Made by a program: the position numbers and the translations under genes. DNA of 56,073 bases from Thamnocephalis sphaerospora (Eukaryota; Zoopagomycota; Zoopagomycetes; Zoopagales; Sigmoideomycetaceae), in NCBI GenBank assembly GCA_003614735.1, contig KZ992452.1, positions 1 through 56,073 of the forward strand, given 5' to 3'. Every line of letters begins with the position of its first letter. Position 1 is the first letter of the stretch. This document shows, in pieces, positions 1 to 11,547 of the stretch. Below the pieces are notes generated by a model, which made no database searches, was not told where the DNA came from, and saw only the letters and a program-made list of their open reading frames with translations.

Positions 1-184
1 CAAGCTTATGCGTCCGCAGCGCGGTCAAAAAGCCAGCCACCTGCGTCGGTGTGGCATCGCCATGCATGATATAACCCAGGCCATCATGTGCATCGCTAGG
101 GCTAAAGGAATCGGGATTCTGCACTAGCCGCCGTAGCAGCTGCTGCAGCGGGGTTTTCTGTGCTTTGTTAGTGCTGGTAGCCAT
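1..184 (-). CDS. TRP4: Anthranilate phosphoribosyltransferase, N-terminal part (cut by window edge)
   Basis: The first 61 codons are present, starting at the ATG whose complement is 182-184 and running open off the left edge. The segment has the typical N-terminal helical domain of the family: an LLRRLV helix, then FSPSDAHDGLGYIMHG, then TPTQVAGFLTALRTH. This matches the glycosyltransferase family 3 N-terminal pattern (lots of helix, an IMxG turn, then TPxQVAAFLxALR). The enzyme joins anthranilate to phosphoribosyl pyrophosphate in tryptophan synthesis and is cytosolic. Thymidine and pyrimidine nucleoside phosphorylases share this N-domain, but the wording here is closer to TrpD/Trp4. The PRPP-binding glycine loop lies outside the window, so the assignment rests on the N-domain only. 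No intron is needed in the visible part. Confidence 0.8.
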   Translation of the reverse strand, partial: MATSTNKAQKTPLQQLLRRLVQNPDSFSPSDAHDGLGYIMHGDATPTQVAGFLTALRTHKL

Positions 185-475
185 GTCAGGAGCGGGAGCG
201 AGAAGGTGGCGAGAGTAGGTGTGCGTGGTGTGTACTGCAGGCGAACATGTGCTCTATCGGTGTTAAATGCTGGATTATCTCTGATGTTTACTGATGTGCC
301 ATATCTGCCCAATCACGCACATCAGCAGGCCAAGGACATTTGCGTCCAATAGCAGCCATCGCAACATGCTCGGCTGGAAGCATAGCTCCCAGAGCAGATG
401 CCAAAACGGAGCAATCGGCGCATTCATCGCCATCGGCGCATCTTGTCACTTGCACTCTATCCTTTTCATCTGCAA
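185..475. other. Intergenic: TRP4 promoter side and FSH1 3' end
   Basis: This 291-bp spacer lies between the start of TRP4 and the stop of the FSH1 gene, both on the minus strand. It must hold the TRP4 promoter and leader. I see no convincing TATA box and no coding-like frame. Confidence 0.5.
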
Positions 476-1567
476 CTAGATGTGCAAGTTTGACTGCGGG
501 TGAAACTGCTGAATATACTCGAAGAGCGTGTTGCGGCCAGCCGCATTAGTGGGAATAACATGGCTACGACAACAGCAAACCGTTAGCCATCTACTGGCAG
601 TGTCCGCCAATGCGAGGCACCTACCCGCCGTCATGTCTATACACGGTCGGGTTCTCAAACGTGTTGGCTAGCTTTTCAGAGCCCTCTGTGTGCGCCAACG
701 ATAGTTTAGCGGACTGTCTGCTGGCATCGCATTACACGCGTATACAGTAGGTACCTGGCAGTACTACTGTGTCTCCAAGTCCAATCATATGCAAGCTAGG
801 GCATTGGATGGGCCGCTCGTACAGATAGCTGTGAGACGGACAACGTGATGGGAAGCCGGAGATGAGAATGGCGAAACGAAACGCTGGGTGCCGGCTGTCT
901 AGGCGCAGTGGCTCATCCGGCCGGCTGTAGATGGAGGCAAGCAGCGATGCAAACACGGCGCCTGATACAGGCGTGGCGCAATGCAGCAGCGGGTCAGTCT
1001 ACATATCTATGGCATGCCATACCTGCAACCATACCTTGCGAAAAGCCTAGCACACCGTCAAATGGACCCTGTACGTTCACGATCTTGGTAGCTGATCGCT
1101 AAGCGCGCCATCCATAAAACCCTACCTGCTCGGCAAGCACGCTGCGAATTTGCCTCATCGCTTCCTCAAAGCCTTCATAGCGTGCAGGAGTACCTTTGGC
1201 AAACCACCAGGCATATGGGTGTAGCTCTGCCAAACCCGTTCATAAGTAGTTGCATCCAAGGCATTCTCGGCCATACGCCCTGTCCTCACCGCCGCCTTCC
1301 GAGTCGTAGAGCCTTTGAAGGCGAGCGCGCTCCTCCTCGGTTATATCCGTGGGCATCGGCACATCAAATGGCGCCGTGACAAAGACTGGTTGCAGAGGAA
1401 TGATTCCGCGTGAGCCAGGGTAGCTTTAAAGAGTGCATGTGTCGCCTACCAAGCTCAGCAATGTCCTTGACCTTCTTTCGCAGCACACCCGTCTTCCGAC
1501 GCAGAACCTGACCATTCTGCATATAACCATGTAGGCAGAGAATTCTGAGAGGCGCTACGGACGTCAT
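476..1567 (-). CDS. FSH1: FSH1-family serine hydrolase (OVCA2-like), seven exons
   Basis: Exons (minus strand) are 1450-1567, 1290-1385, 1126-1226, 1035-1068, 768-961, 625-713 and 476-563. All phases agree and give a 239-residue protein, the normal size of the family. The start is followed by LRILCLHGYMQNG and KTGVLRK, the FSH1 N-terminal signature. The nucleophile elbow is GPFDGVLGFSQG (Ser about residue 117), the acid is in HMIGLGDT and the histidine in DGGHVIPT, giving the alpha/beta-hydrolase triad. YAWWF plus ARYEGFEEA is also typical. The family hydrolyses small acyl esters; the physiological substrate is usually unknown. Introns are 54-74 nt. The gene is divergent from the AP-3 delta gene, sharing about 420 bp of upstream DNA. 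Confidence 0.92.
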
Positions 1568-1986
1568 GCGGGCAAGTGCGAACCAGGTGCGGGCAGGCGG
1601 GAGAAAAAGGAATGGCTGTCGGCAACTCTGCGTTTATCCGGCCGTGGATGGAGAAATATTGGCACCGCATTTCCGCTCCAAGCATTCTGGGCGCAAGCTG
1701 ACCAAGCAGTCAGACAGTCCAGCGGAGAGCGCGTCTTGGCCGAGTATTAGGTCTGGCCATCGCAGCGTGTCAATCACCACTTGCTTGGTCTTCCAGCTGG
1801 TCTACCCTTAAAGACGGCAGACAGCGAGTATGAGCCGATGCCAATCGCTGCCTCTGTGATATCTGTGGAGGTCTAGGGTGGTTGGTGCATTGTTTGGGTG
1901 AACTGATCAACGTCACAGTCTGCCTACGCGCATTCTTTCCTACTGCCATCAAGTCATCTACTGTGTTCAGACCACGAACGCCCAGC
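1568..1986. promoter_or_regulatory. Divergent promoter region between FSH1 and AP-3 delta
   Basis: This 419-bp region separates two divergently transcribed genes. An open frame runs upstream of the AP-3 start (from 1882), but it does not match the adaptin N-terminus and is taken as leader. No TATA element is evident, in line with housekeeping promoters. Confidence 0.45.
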
Positions 1987-4900
1987 ATGTTCCGCAGCAC
2001 GCTTGCCGACCTCATTCGAGGTCTGCGAGCAAACAGGCGCAATGAGAAAAAGTACATTACTGGTCGTATGGATGAGATTCGCAGTGAGCTGCGTTCAACC
2101 GACATGGAGCGCAAGGTGAACGCCGTGTGCAAGCTAAGCTACGTAAGTAGATCGCAAACACACGGTAGCAGGGCTTGGTTTTCGCGTGAAACCGGGCTAG
2201 CACCAGAGACAGCAGCATGGTGGCGTCTTCTTTCACGCTAGGCGTCTGCTAACCACAGGTTGCGGGCGGTCAGCTGCATATGCTTGGCTATGATATGGGC
2301 TGGGCCTCCTTTCACGTTGTCGAAGTGATGGCGTCATCCAACTTTTACTGGAAGCGGCAGGGCTACCTGGCGGCGGCGCAGTCGTTCACGCAAGATACCG
2401 ACGTGCTCATGCTGACCACCAATTTGATCAAAAAAGTAAGCGCCTGTGGAGACGAGCAAAAGGGGCGCCGCTGTGCAGTTGGTAGACGTGCGCTCACGCT
2501 GGATCAACAGGATATTGCATCTTCAAATCCGCTTGAAGTGGCTGTGGCCATCAACGGGCTGTCGCATATCATCACGCCAGATTTAGCACGCGACCTGCTT
2601 CCTGGTCTGCTAACCTTGACGACCCATTCACGGTCGACAATCAGGAAACGCGCCGTGCTTATTCTATACAAAGTGTGTTTGAAGCAGCCCGAAGCATTGC
2701 ACGAGTGTTTTCCGCGGCTTGCCGAGCGACTGGATGACGCGGATCCCTGTACGTGAGGAAATGCACAAGCGCAGGCGGACAGTGTACCGGCATTGCTGAC
2801 GGCGAGATGCGGGCATTAGCTGTGGTGTCTGCAGCGGTGAATGTCATCTATGAGCTGGCTCGGCGGAACCCGCGCAACTATTTGCCACTGGCGCCGCAGC
2901 TGTTTCGCCTGTTGACCACCTCGTCCAACAACTGGATGCTCATCAAAATCATCAAACTGGTAAGTGCGCCATTATGTACGCCCGTACACACGTGTAGCTT
3001 GTCTTGTGTGGCTAATGGACCCTGCTGGCGAACAGTTTGCGGCACTTACGCCACTAGAGCCGCGACTTGTACGCAAGCTTTTACCGTCTTTTCGATTGCT
3101 CATCGAGACGACGCCAGCCATGTCGGTGCTGTACGAGTGCATCCAGTCGGTCATTTCGGGTGGGGTGCTACGAATTCTTGCAGAGTCAGACGAGCACGAA
3201 GCCATCACACTGGCGGCACTGTGTGCATCAAAGCTCCGGCATTTTCTGGAGGATTCTGATCAGAACTGCAAGTAGACACAGAGCCACATGACGCAGAGAC
3301 CGTCGTGCGATGCATGCTTACGCTGTTTGGTCCAACTGCAGTGAAATACGTTGGCCTGGTTGCATTCGCCGATCTGGTGGACCAGTATCCACGGCTGGTG
3401 GTGCAGCAGCGGGACCTTATCCTTGCGTGCGCCGAAGACGCTGATCTGAGCATCCGTGTGCGCGCACTGGAACTCATGAACGGAGTGGTGAGTCAAGCCA
3501 GGTGACTATACTGTGTAAATCCATCGTCGCTAACACACCTAATTTAATGTAGGCCACAAAAAAGACACTGATAGACATTGTAAAGCGACTGATGCTACAG
3601 CTGATCCCGTACTTTTCGGACGCTCCGGAAATCACATTTGGGCCCGACTTTCTGGCGCTCAGCTCGCTGTACCGTACCGCTGTGATTGAGCGCATCATCT
3701 GCATGTGTTCGCACAATGCGTACGCGCACGTCGTCAATTTTGAGTGGTACATTGCTGTACTGATGGATTTGTCGCGTGTTACCGGTGTACACGTGGGCGA
3801 CCTGCTTGCCACCCAGCTGATCGATGTCGCTGTGCGCGTTAAGAGTGTTCGCGCCTATTGCGTTCGCATGATGGTATGTCCCACATTTAGTCGTTTGATT
3901 TTGGCGGCTTGACCGGATACACATGCTAATGCCGACCTAACATGACTGCTCGTTGATGCGCCGTTGCCGCCAGGCCAATCTGCTAGACGATCAAACCCTT
4001 CTAGCAACAGCAACACAGCCGGAAAACAACACCGACATATTGCGCGCGGCTGCATATATTGTCGGCGAATACAACGAGTGAGTGACAGGCGGCATCCAAT
4101 TCCGCGGGCAACGCTGACTGGTTTGTGCGTGTGGCGCATAAACCTAGGCATCTTGAGCGTCCAGTTGCCACCATGAACAGCCTCACATGCAGCGCAGTGC
4201 AGCAGTTATCGCCGTCGCTGCAGGCGGTATATGTGCACAATCTTGCCAAGATATACAGTGGCTGGTCCAATTCGTTGCTAAGCTGCTGGGATGTAACAAT
4301 GGCGGAAGAGTTTGACGAAGTAACACGGTCGCTACCTGCAAAACTGGCCATCTTTGAGTCGGCCACAGACCTTGAGGTGCAGGATAGGGTAAGGCGATGG
4401 AAATGGCGCACGGTAGCACACTTGCTCTAATGACAGCGCCATCATGACTGTGTGTTTGCGGCTGTTAGCTTCTGCACCTTCGCGGCACCATCGACATCGC
4501 CATTGTACACCTGTCGAGCGATCCCCGTCCTATGATTGCTGAGTTGCACGCACTGTACTTTTCCGCTGAGCTCAATCCGGTAGCCCCCAAGGCGCAGCGG
4601 AAAGTACGCGCTTTAGAAGGCCTGGATATGAGCGCGTGGATTGGTCAACAGCCTCAAATCAATCTTGCACTGCTTCTTTCCGACGAAGAGGGTGAGAGTG
4701 ATGATGGTAACGTTGGAGAAGGTCCTCTCACAGCCGGCCATCAGCGCAAACATCGACGTGACGCCAAGGACAAGAAGAGGGAAAGGGTAAGGTAGCCGCC
4801 ATGAGCACATACATGCAGCGTTCTGCTTATATAGTCTTCCGCGCCACACTCGATAGAAACGTGCCGAACTTGCAGCTAAGCGCCGCCACGATCCATACTA

Positions 4901-7085
4901 CATTGGTAATGATACCACCGAAGCCGATTCATCAAGGGCACCGTCAATCCTTCGCGTGCAAAAAGATTCGGATGGCAACGGGTACATTGATGTAAACTCA
5001 ATCCCAATGGTAAAGCTTACGCTGGAAGACTTTGACGCACAGTGGCAGGATGAACCAAGCAAGGTCCATCGAGGTAAGACATCCATTTGAGCTTGCAGTT
5101 CCAGCTGGCTGTGACTCATGTGCTCTACAACCTTGCCCAAAGGGAAATCGTCCAAGAAGCATCGTCGCCGCCAAAGACCTTCCTCTCCATCACCGGAACG
5201 GCCGGTAGTGATGACGGACCCAGGAGAAATGCCAGAAGACGCTGAGCTAAGCGACGGCGAGGTGGACACCCTTACAGCCGCCCGTTCAATGACTGCCACA
5301 CCGTCCCGCCTTCAATCGCGTCACCCCTTGTTGGGCGATGACTCGGAAGCGCTAAAGTCAGTTAATTTAAATATCAGCAAAAGTCACGCGCGACAGGTAA
5401 GCTTTACAGTGTAGCATCGTCAGCACATTGGCCCGACGTGCTAAAGCGTTCAAATGGCAGAAGAAGAGCGCAGACCAAGCAGAAAAGCAAGCTTCGTCAG
5501 CCAAAAAGGAAAAGACGAAGAAAAAGAAGAAGGATAAGGAGAGTGGCGTCAAAGTAAGCTGGCTGCCCAACATCAATAGCCATGATTTGCATTCTAACTA
5601 CATACACTTGCCAGACGGAAGAAAAGAAGAAAAAGCGCAAGACCAAAGGAAAGCGTGATGCCAATACATCTGCAGAGACTAAGCATCCTGGCGAGATAGC
5701 AACACTTTTGGAAGCAGAGCCGGCGCAGCCGTCTGCTACTCTTGCGTTGGAGACACCCACCGTGATGGTAGGTGCGAAATACTGCTGTACCTCATGGCCA
5801 TCGACTAAGACACATCATCACTACAGAACCCCGCAGGATTTGAGGCCAACACACAGCCGGTGATTGAGATGGACGCCAGCGCTGTGGAACGCTTCCTGGA
5901 TTCGCAACCTACCACACCTCTTAGCACTGCTGCTGTTGCTGCTGCTGCCACGCCAGATACTACCTGTATGGCAGCAGAGCCGCAAGAGGTGCTAGTGGTG
6001 CGTAGAAAGGTTGATAAGAAAAAGGTATGCTGGCAAGACAAGCGAGTTGTTGCTGCCGATTACTTATTGTGTGTGTGTGTACAGAAAAAGGCCGCAGTTG
6101 TCACGCCAACGCCGTCTTCAGAGGCCCAGGCTGAGCCAACAACCGAGAGCGCGTCAAACCCATCGCCACCGTCGAGCAATGCCAACGCTACAAGCACATT
6201 GATGGAGCAATGTGCGCAAGATGGCAGTGTTAGGATGGTGAGTGAAGACTGCTGTAAACAGCCAACTCTAGTTGCTAATCAGTGCGCTCGCAATAGCACT
6301 ACTTCCTGGAGCCATCGTTTGTATCGACGCATCCACAGTTGATCGATCCATTTACACAGACCCTGGTCACTGTAGCACTACGTCTAGAAAGCACGATCGA
6401 TGATGCGACCATCCAAAACGTAGAATTGACATTCCCTAGCTCAGGCGCTGTACGCGCTGTTGGCTTAAATGCGCGCAGTGCCCTCGAGATAGAAGAGCCG
6501 GTGAAGCCGACCCAATCTGTCCAGCTTCAGGTGAAGCTAGCGGTTTTGGGCAGAATCAAACCGGGCATTAGCATGCATGGCGAGCTAGCGTACACGAAAA
6601 AGGTTGGTCCTACGAATGGCATATGCCTGTTGATCTGCTGTGCTTACCAGCTGCCGCTATGACTGTAGTATACCGATGGCACTGTTTCCTACCAACATCT
6701 GGACTGGTCACTACCTATTCGTGCCGTTGATTTCATGATCGGCAATCCGCCTGCCATTGCACCGGCTGACTTTGCATTGTCGCTGCTGGATGATGAAGCA
6801 TTCCCCCAGCGTGCATCTGGAATGATAGCACTAGACCGTGCACGGGCTCAGCTATCGTTTGACAAGCTGGCGCGTTTGATTGCAGAACGTCTGACACGTA
6901 TGCGCGTGGTAGAGGTGGTTGGCGAGGCAGCGTCGCTGCATGGCCGCAATGCCTTTGGCTGGACTGTGGCTGGACTGGCCAAGCGACATGGCAGCATGCT
7001 GGCGCTCGAGTTAAAGTCGCGCGACACGGAATTTGTCGAAAGTCTGGTTGAGCTGGTTGAGACGTCACTTTCACGCAATGAGTAG
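1987..7085 (+). CDS. APL5: AP-3 complex subunit delta (delta-adaptin), 18 exons
   Basis: Large subunit of the AP-3 coat, which sorts cargo from the Golgi/endosome to the vacuole/lysosome. Exons: 1987-2142, 2274-2435, 2511-2748, 2820-2959, 3036-3267, 3342-3487, 3553-3873, 3974-4077, 4148-4388, 4469-4786, 4857-5073, 5143-5396, 5461-5553, 5615-5767, 5827-6024, 6085-6237, 6297-6602 and 6669-7085. This gives 1282 residues with all phases consistent. The N-terminus (MFRSTLADLIRGLRANRRNE, then LHMLGYDMGWASFHVVEVM) is the delta-adaptin trunk signature and fixes the start at 1987 although the frame is open from 1882. The Armadillo-type trunk covers exons 1-10. A lysine-rich hinge follows (RAELAAKRRHDPYYIG, then KKEKTKKKKK), and the last two exons form a C-terminal ear-like domain. 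The intron at 3268-3341 has a GC donor. Confidence 0.95.
3268..3341 (+). other. Non-canonical GC-AG intron in the AP-3 delta gene
   Basis: The intron begins GCAAGT, the usual GC-donor consensus, and ends CAG. Splicing here gives ...DQNLKYVGLVAF, matching the strongly conserved DxNLKYxGL block of AP large subunits. The nearby GT at 3272 would give the wrong frame. Confidence 0.85.
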
Positions 7086-7407
7086 TGCTGGCACGTGGGA
7101 GGCAGCGGTGTGCCTGCTCAATAAACAACTGTAAACAAACGGCATTGGGCTCCGCAATAACGCGTTCTTCTTTCTCTGCCACTGCAGCAACGCCAGGCGC
7201 CAGACGATATTGTCCATGGAATCCACGCGGTCGCCTCTGCTTCCCCTTGCGGCTGCAGGCAGCAATGGTGTCGCCTCCGCGGTAAGCAGACGCCAAATGC
7301 GCGTCACACGACATGCAGCTGATCATAATGTTTCAATGACGGTGCACACTTTGGCGCCTGCATAGTCTGAGAAACCAGGCAAAACAACCCCCAAACGCGC
7401 CGCTGAA
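7086..7407. other. Intergenic between AP-3 delta and the TACC gene
   Basis: This 322-bp tandem spacer holds the AP-3 delta 3' end (an AATAAA-type hexamer, CAATAAAC, near 7119) and the TACC gene promoter. No extra gene is visible. Confidence 0.4.
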
Positions 7408-9818
7408 ATGGACGGCGAGAGCGCCGAGAACATTGTGGCGCAGTCTAAACGTCCGCGCTTGCCCGACACGAGCTTTCCGCTTATCGACTTTGACGACAGC
7501 AGCTGGCCAGCGCCTTCGACGCGCATGATGAACAGCCCGGTGATGGCCAAAGCGCCTGCACGGCCGATAGCACAGTCGCTTGCGGTCGAAGATCAAGGCG
7601 AGTCGGCAACTCCTGCGACCAAACCACTGGACACATGGACGGAGGCGACGCCAGCCAACGGTGCTGCAATGCAGCCGACGCCAGCACGCACGCCCGGCTC
7701 CGCTTCGTCGCCCATTGTCTTGGATACGCCTGCGACAGATATGGCGCGGAAGCTATCAGAGTCTACTACGCCAAAAGACTCACCTCCTGTGAAGGGCACC
7801 TATTCTGCAGATCACTCGGCACACATGACGCCAGTGCGCACAAAGCATGTTCATGCTCCATTGCCTCTGATCTCATCTCCAGCGCACGAGTCAAACGATC
7901 GCTACTTGGCTACTCATGCTGGCAGCGACGTGGACACGGCTGCAGAAGCAGTAGCAGTAGCGGCGACAGCGACGATGTTTGATACAACGAGCACAGCACC
8001 CGCAGCAACACTGACCAGTGCGACTGCATCAGATACGCAGCAGACTAGCACAACACCCCATCAGCTGCCACCTAATTTTCCGCCATCGACAACGCAGGAG
8101 ACCAATGTGCCATCAGCATCCAAAGAACGTGCTGTTGCGGTGGTAGATTGCGCTCCAGAAGACTGGAATAGCACAACACCGACAATGTCACCTGCACCTC
8201 CGACGGGCGCTGTCATCGCAGCAACAGGTAAGGCGTCCGAGCCAGCAGCAGACGTGGTGATCCTGGATGCAGAAGAGGGCCCCAAACCCGCTGCGCAAGG
8301 GACGGTAGGCGATGTAGTGGACTTGGACACGCCCGATGCTGCACCGAGCAAACCATCGGGTCCCTTTTCGCTGCGTGCCGATCTGTTTGCCGGTTACCAT
8401 GTGCTCACACCGGCCAGGCCGCTGTTGAATCGGGAAACGAATGCAGTGGATGCCGACGCGACGCCACGAGCATCAAGCAAGCGTTCTCTGCTGAATGTAG
8501 ACCCGCGCCAGATGACCGAGTTTGACCCGCTGATAGATGCAGGCACACAGCCTGTCACTGTATCTAGCACACCTACACTATCCCCGAGTGCGCATGCTGT
8601 TGATGCAGCAACACTGGTTTCGCATACTGCCGAAGCTGCAGCAGCAGAAGGTGCCGCTGGTAATTCAAATGACGACGCTAAGGCTGCGGATCGTGCTGGG
8701 TGGATGCTGCAGTTTGAGACACCGGCACCGCCGCGCATCATACCGCGCACTGGACTGGAGACGGCCAGGAGAACCGTGTCAAGGCGACCCGGACAGGCAC
8801 CTGTAGCAACCATGCTCGACATGAGCTTTGAGTTTAACACGCCGCGCAGCGTACCCACCTATTCAGAACGCGATGTGGAGCAGATTCGCAGCAAGGCGGC
8901 TGAGAAGGCGAGTTTTCCCAGGCGGTGGGCCTGACGCCTTTTGCTTACGCGCGCAGCGGATGCTGCGACTGCATGTGCAGGCTGAGCAAGAAGTAACTGC
9001 GATGCGCGAAGAGATCATGCGCTACCAGAAGCAGCTGCAGCAGGAGACGCATACCAAAAAGCAGCTGCAGTCGGTCATGGACGAATTTGAGGAGACCATG
9101 AAGCGGATGATTGGTGAGAATCAGCGGCGATAGGTGCGCGTACCATGTTCACGCGCTAACCGTGATCCTGCAGATGACACAAAGACGGAGAAGGCTGACC
9201 TTTCCACGCAGATAGCACTATTGACGGAGGAGCGGGATCAGCTCCAGGACCATGTGCAGAGTGTGGAGAGTTCATTTGAGGAGCTGAGGCAGCGCTATGA
9301 AGCACGCAAGACGGAGAATGAGGAGCTGCGCAAGGTAAGGCTGCGCCTGCAGCAAAGATGGCTTTGTCCGCTAAGATGCTCACGCTGGGCACGCTCCAGA
9401 GCCAGGAGGCCATGCTTAAGATGGCCGAGGTGCTGCGTGCCGACGCTCAGGTGTACAAAGAACGCTTCGACAAGCTGAAGCAGCATGCAGAAGAACAGCT
9501 GAACGCGTAAGTACCCAGGGCTCGACCGGCATTCATACGCGCCGGCTGCAGACCCACTCACCAGTACACACACGCGCGCACGCGTGCATATGCGCCCTTG
9601 ATACTGCCACGCTTGTACCCCTGCGCCGTAGCGCCAACGAGACGCTAGCAGCGATGCGCGCCGAGCACGATAAGGAGACATCGGGACTGCGCACCACCGT
9701 CCTGCGTGCCGAGGCTCGTGTCAAGCGACTCGAGGCCAGCATAGAGAACAAGACCAAGGAGAACGCCGAGCTGATGAAGCTGTGCGATGATCTGATTGCC
9801 AACGTAAATGTCCCCTAG
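7408..9818 (+). CDS. TACC-domain coiled-coil protein (Alp7-like, spindle pole)
   Basis: Exons 7408-8907, 8957-9113, 9174-9334, 9400-9506 and 9632-9818 give 703 residues with consistent phases. Residues 1-480 are a disordered Ser/Thr/Pro/Ala-rich region with short acidic patches. The last 200 or so residues form a continuous coiled coil with the TACC signature: ERDQLQDHVQSVESSFEEL, RFDKLKQHAEEQLNAANETL and, near the end, IENKTKENAELMKLCDDLI. In animals and fission yeast TACC proteins bring XMAP215/Alp14 microtubule polymerases to spindle poles and microtubule plus ends. The stop comes just after the conserved CDDLI block, as in other family members. The first intron (8908-8956) appears to use a GC donor. 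The N-terminal half has no recognisable domain. Confidence 0.88.
8908..8956 (+). other. Probable GC-AG intron in the TACC gene
   Basis: The first exon reads open into a stop just after 8930, so an intron is needed to reach the coiled coil. The only in-phase solution I find starts AAG|GCGAGT and ends GCGCAG (49 nt), giving AAEK-RMLRLHVQAEQ. The GT dinucleotides nearby give the wrong phase. Confidence 0.6.
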
Positions 9819-10794
9819 CCATGCTGGCCGACAAGCCGGCCTTTCCGGTCTACCCGTTTTCCCTGTACTTGCGCGTATGTATCCGCGTACCATGCCTTTC
9901 CCAAACCACGTCACCTAGTGGCGTCGCCGCTGAGAAATAGAAGCCATGCGATGGTATTGAGCAGGGATGGCGAAATGCATGCAGTGACCGGCGCGCCACT
10001 TGTGAGATGGACCAACGGCACGCACGCAATGTACGGTGCCAAAGGCGTCGCTGTGCATTCATGGATAACGACGCGTACGCACGCGCCACACGTTCACTTG
10101 CGCTCGTGCCAGTCTCTTCTGCATCACCTGGTGCATGCATGGTGAGCAACATGCATGACGCACTCTGTGCAAGTGCCCAGTCGTACCGCTGTGGCCATCA
10201 GACGTCGTGGCGATCCGACCGCCTGCTACTCGTTGTCGACTGGGTACTGGTGCCGTTGTTCGGTATCGACGTGGGCGGTGTAGCACAAGAAAAGGCGGCA
10301 ATGGTGTGGAGACACGGCGGGATATCGGCGTTGCGCGTTAGCCAGGCGAACGATTGGTCTCAGACCGAGATACGACGGATGTGCGCCGACAAGCAGACAA
10401 GCGGATGCGTGGCGGACAAAGCGGCATGCTGCATGGCACGATAGAGCGCCACATACGGTCGCACGATTTGCCGCTTGGGTCGAAGCACACGCTCAAGGCA
10501 ACGCGTGATCTCCGTTGCCGTCAGCGTGTCGGCCCGCGCAGCATAAATGCCCGCCATCCGTCGGACTGCGTCCCTAGACTGTACTTACCGTAGCAGCATC
10601 CGCCACTACCGTCACCAGTATTCCTCTTTGTTAGCTGTGCACGCCTTCACTAACACATATCTACACTTATAGATAACTCGCACGTCTCACGCCTCTTTCT
10701 CTCTCTCTCTCTCCCTCGGCTGCTGCCACTTGGTCACTTTTGACCACTGCTGCCACTCCCGTTATACACACGCGCGTACCGTACCGTTGGCGTC
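9819..10794. other. Gene-poor interval; one weak minus-strand coding-like stretch
   Basis: This 976-bp gap carries several overlapping open frames with no family resemblance. The most coding-like is on the minus strand at 10360-10557 (starts MAGIYAARADTLTATEITRC), possibly an isolated exon. The right end holds a (CT)n tract and the promoter of the next gene. I cannot support a gene model here. Confidence 0.35.
10693..10715 (+). repeat. (CT)n tract in promoter/leader of the small acidic gene
   Basis: A pyrimidine run with about ten CT dinucleotides lies 80-100 bp upstream of the ATG at 10795. CT-rich tracts are common next to fungal transcription starts. Confidence 0.8.
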
Positions 10795-11163
10795 ATGGCA
10801 TCCTGGAATAACCTGCGCTCCTGGCTGTTTGGCCGGCCTGCTGAGACGCGCACATTGGAGGTCCTCTACGACGAGGATGACATTCTCGATGATCTGGATC
10901 TGGTGTACGAACATGACGCTGTCATGTACGAATTACCGGCGCTGTTGCCGGCGGATGCTAGCCCGGCCGATATCTTTGGCGCCCAGTGCAAGAATGCAGC
11001 CGAGTCTCGGCACAAGGAGCAGGCGCAGCAGCGCTTGGCGCCCAAATGCCAGCCCACACGCTGCCACGAATCGGCTACCACACCGTCACACCCCCGCAGC
11101 TATGCGGACCTGCTTGGCCGTGACAACATGTATTCTATCAACTATTCCATGATCCGTGCGTAA
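10795..11163 (+). CDS. Small acidic hypothetical protein
   Basis: A single-exon frame of 122 codons begins at an ATG in good context (GTCATGG). Codons look used: the third position favours G/C, as in the neighbouring genes. The N-terminus is MASWNNLRSWLFGRP. It is followed by a strongly acidic stretch (YDEDDILDDLDLVYEHD) around residues 25-40, a middle part with many polar residues and a C-terminal SYADLLGRDNMYSINYSM. There is no signal peptide or membrane segment, and I do not recognise the family. The acidic patch could be a protein-binding segment; that is inference. A CT tract lies just upstream. It sits between the TACC gene and the first surface-protein gene, with no evidence of shared function. 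Confidence 0.6.
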   Translation: MASWNNLRSWLFGRPAETRTLEVLYDEDDILDDLDLVYEHDAVMYELPALLPADASPADIFGAQCKNAAESRHKEQAQQRLAPKCQPTRCHESATTPSHPRSYADLLGRDNMYSINYSMIRA

Positions 11164-11547
11164 CTGGCGACATGGTCAGCCTGGACGGCACGCACACGGC
11201 TCACCATCATACGGGACATGCATGTGTTCCGTTGTCTTTCCACTTTTTCTGCCCGCTACTTTTCTCAACGTACATCTATACTCGTTTGCGTTGCGCATTT
11301 TGTTTCTTTCTATGCTCTATCCTGTATTGTTCAATAATTGTTTGACTCGTCTTCGTGTACTAGTAAAGTGTGACCAGCGCCACACGTGAGCAAAGTTCTA
11401 AAAAGAAGCCGCCATCGCGGCAGGTATCATCGCCGCTGCCACTGCCGACCTCTACCTTTTGTCTGTCCGCCTGTCCGTGCCAGAGATTCTGTCTGCTGCG
11501 TTTGCCATCCACCACGTTGCCGCGTGCGCGCTTCTAGTCTACTCCCC

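Noticed and set aside
10007-10444. 145-codon plus-strand frame with a hydrophobic LLLVVDWVLVPLFG stretch
   Set aside because: Poor codon pattern, no promoter sign and no family similarity.
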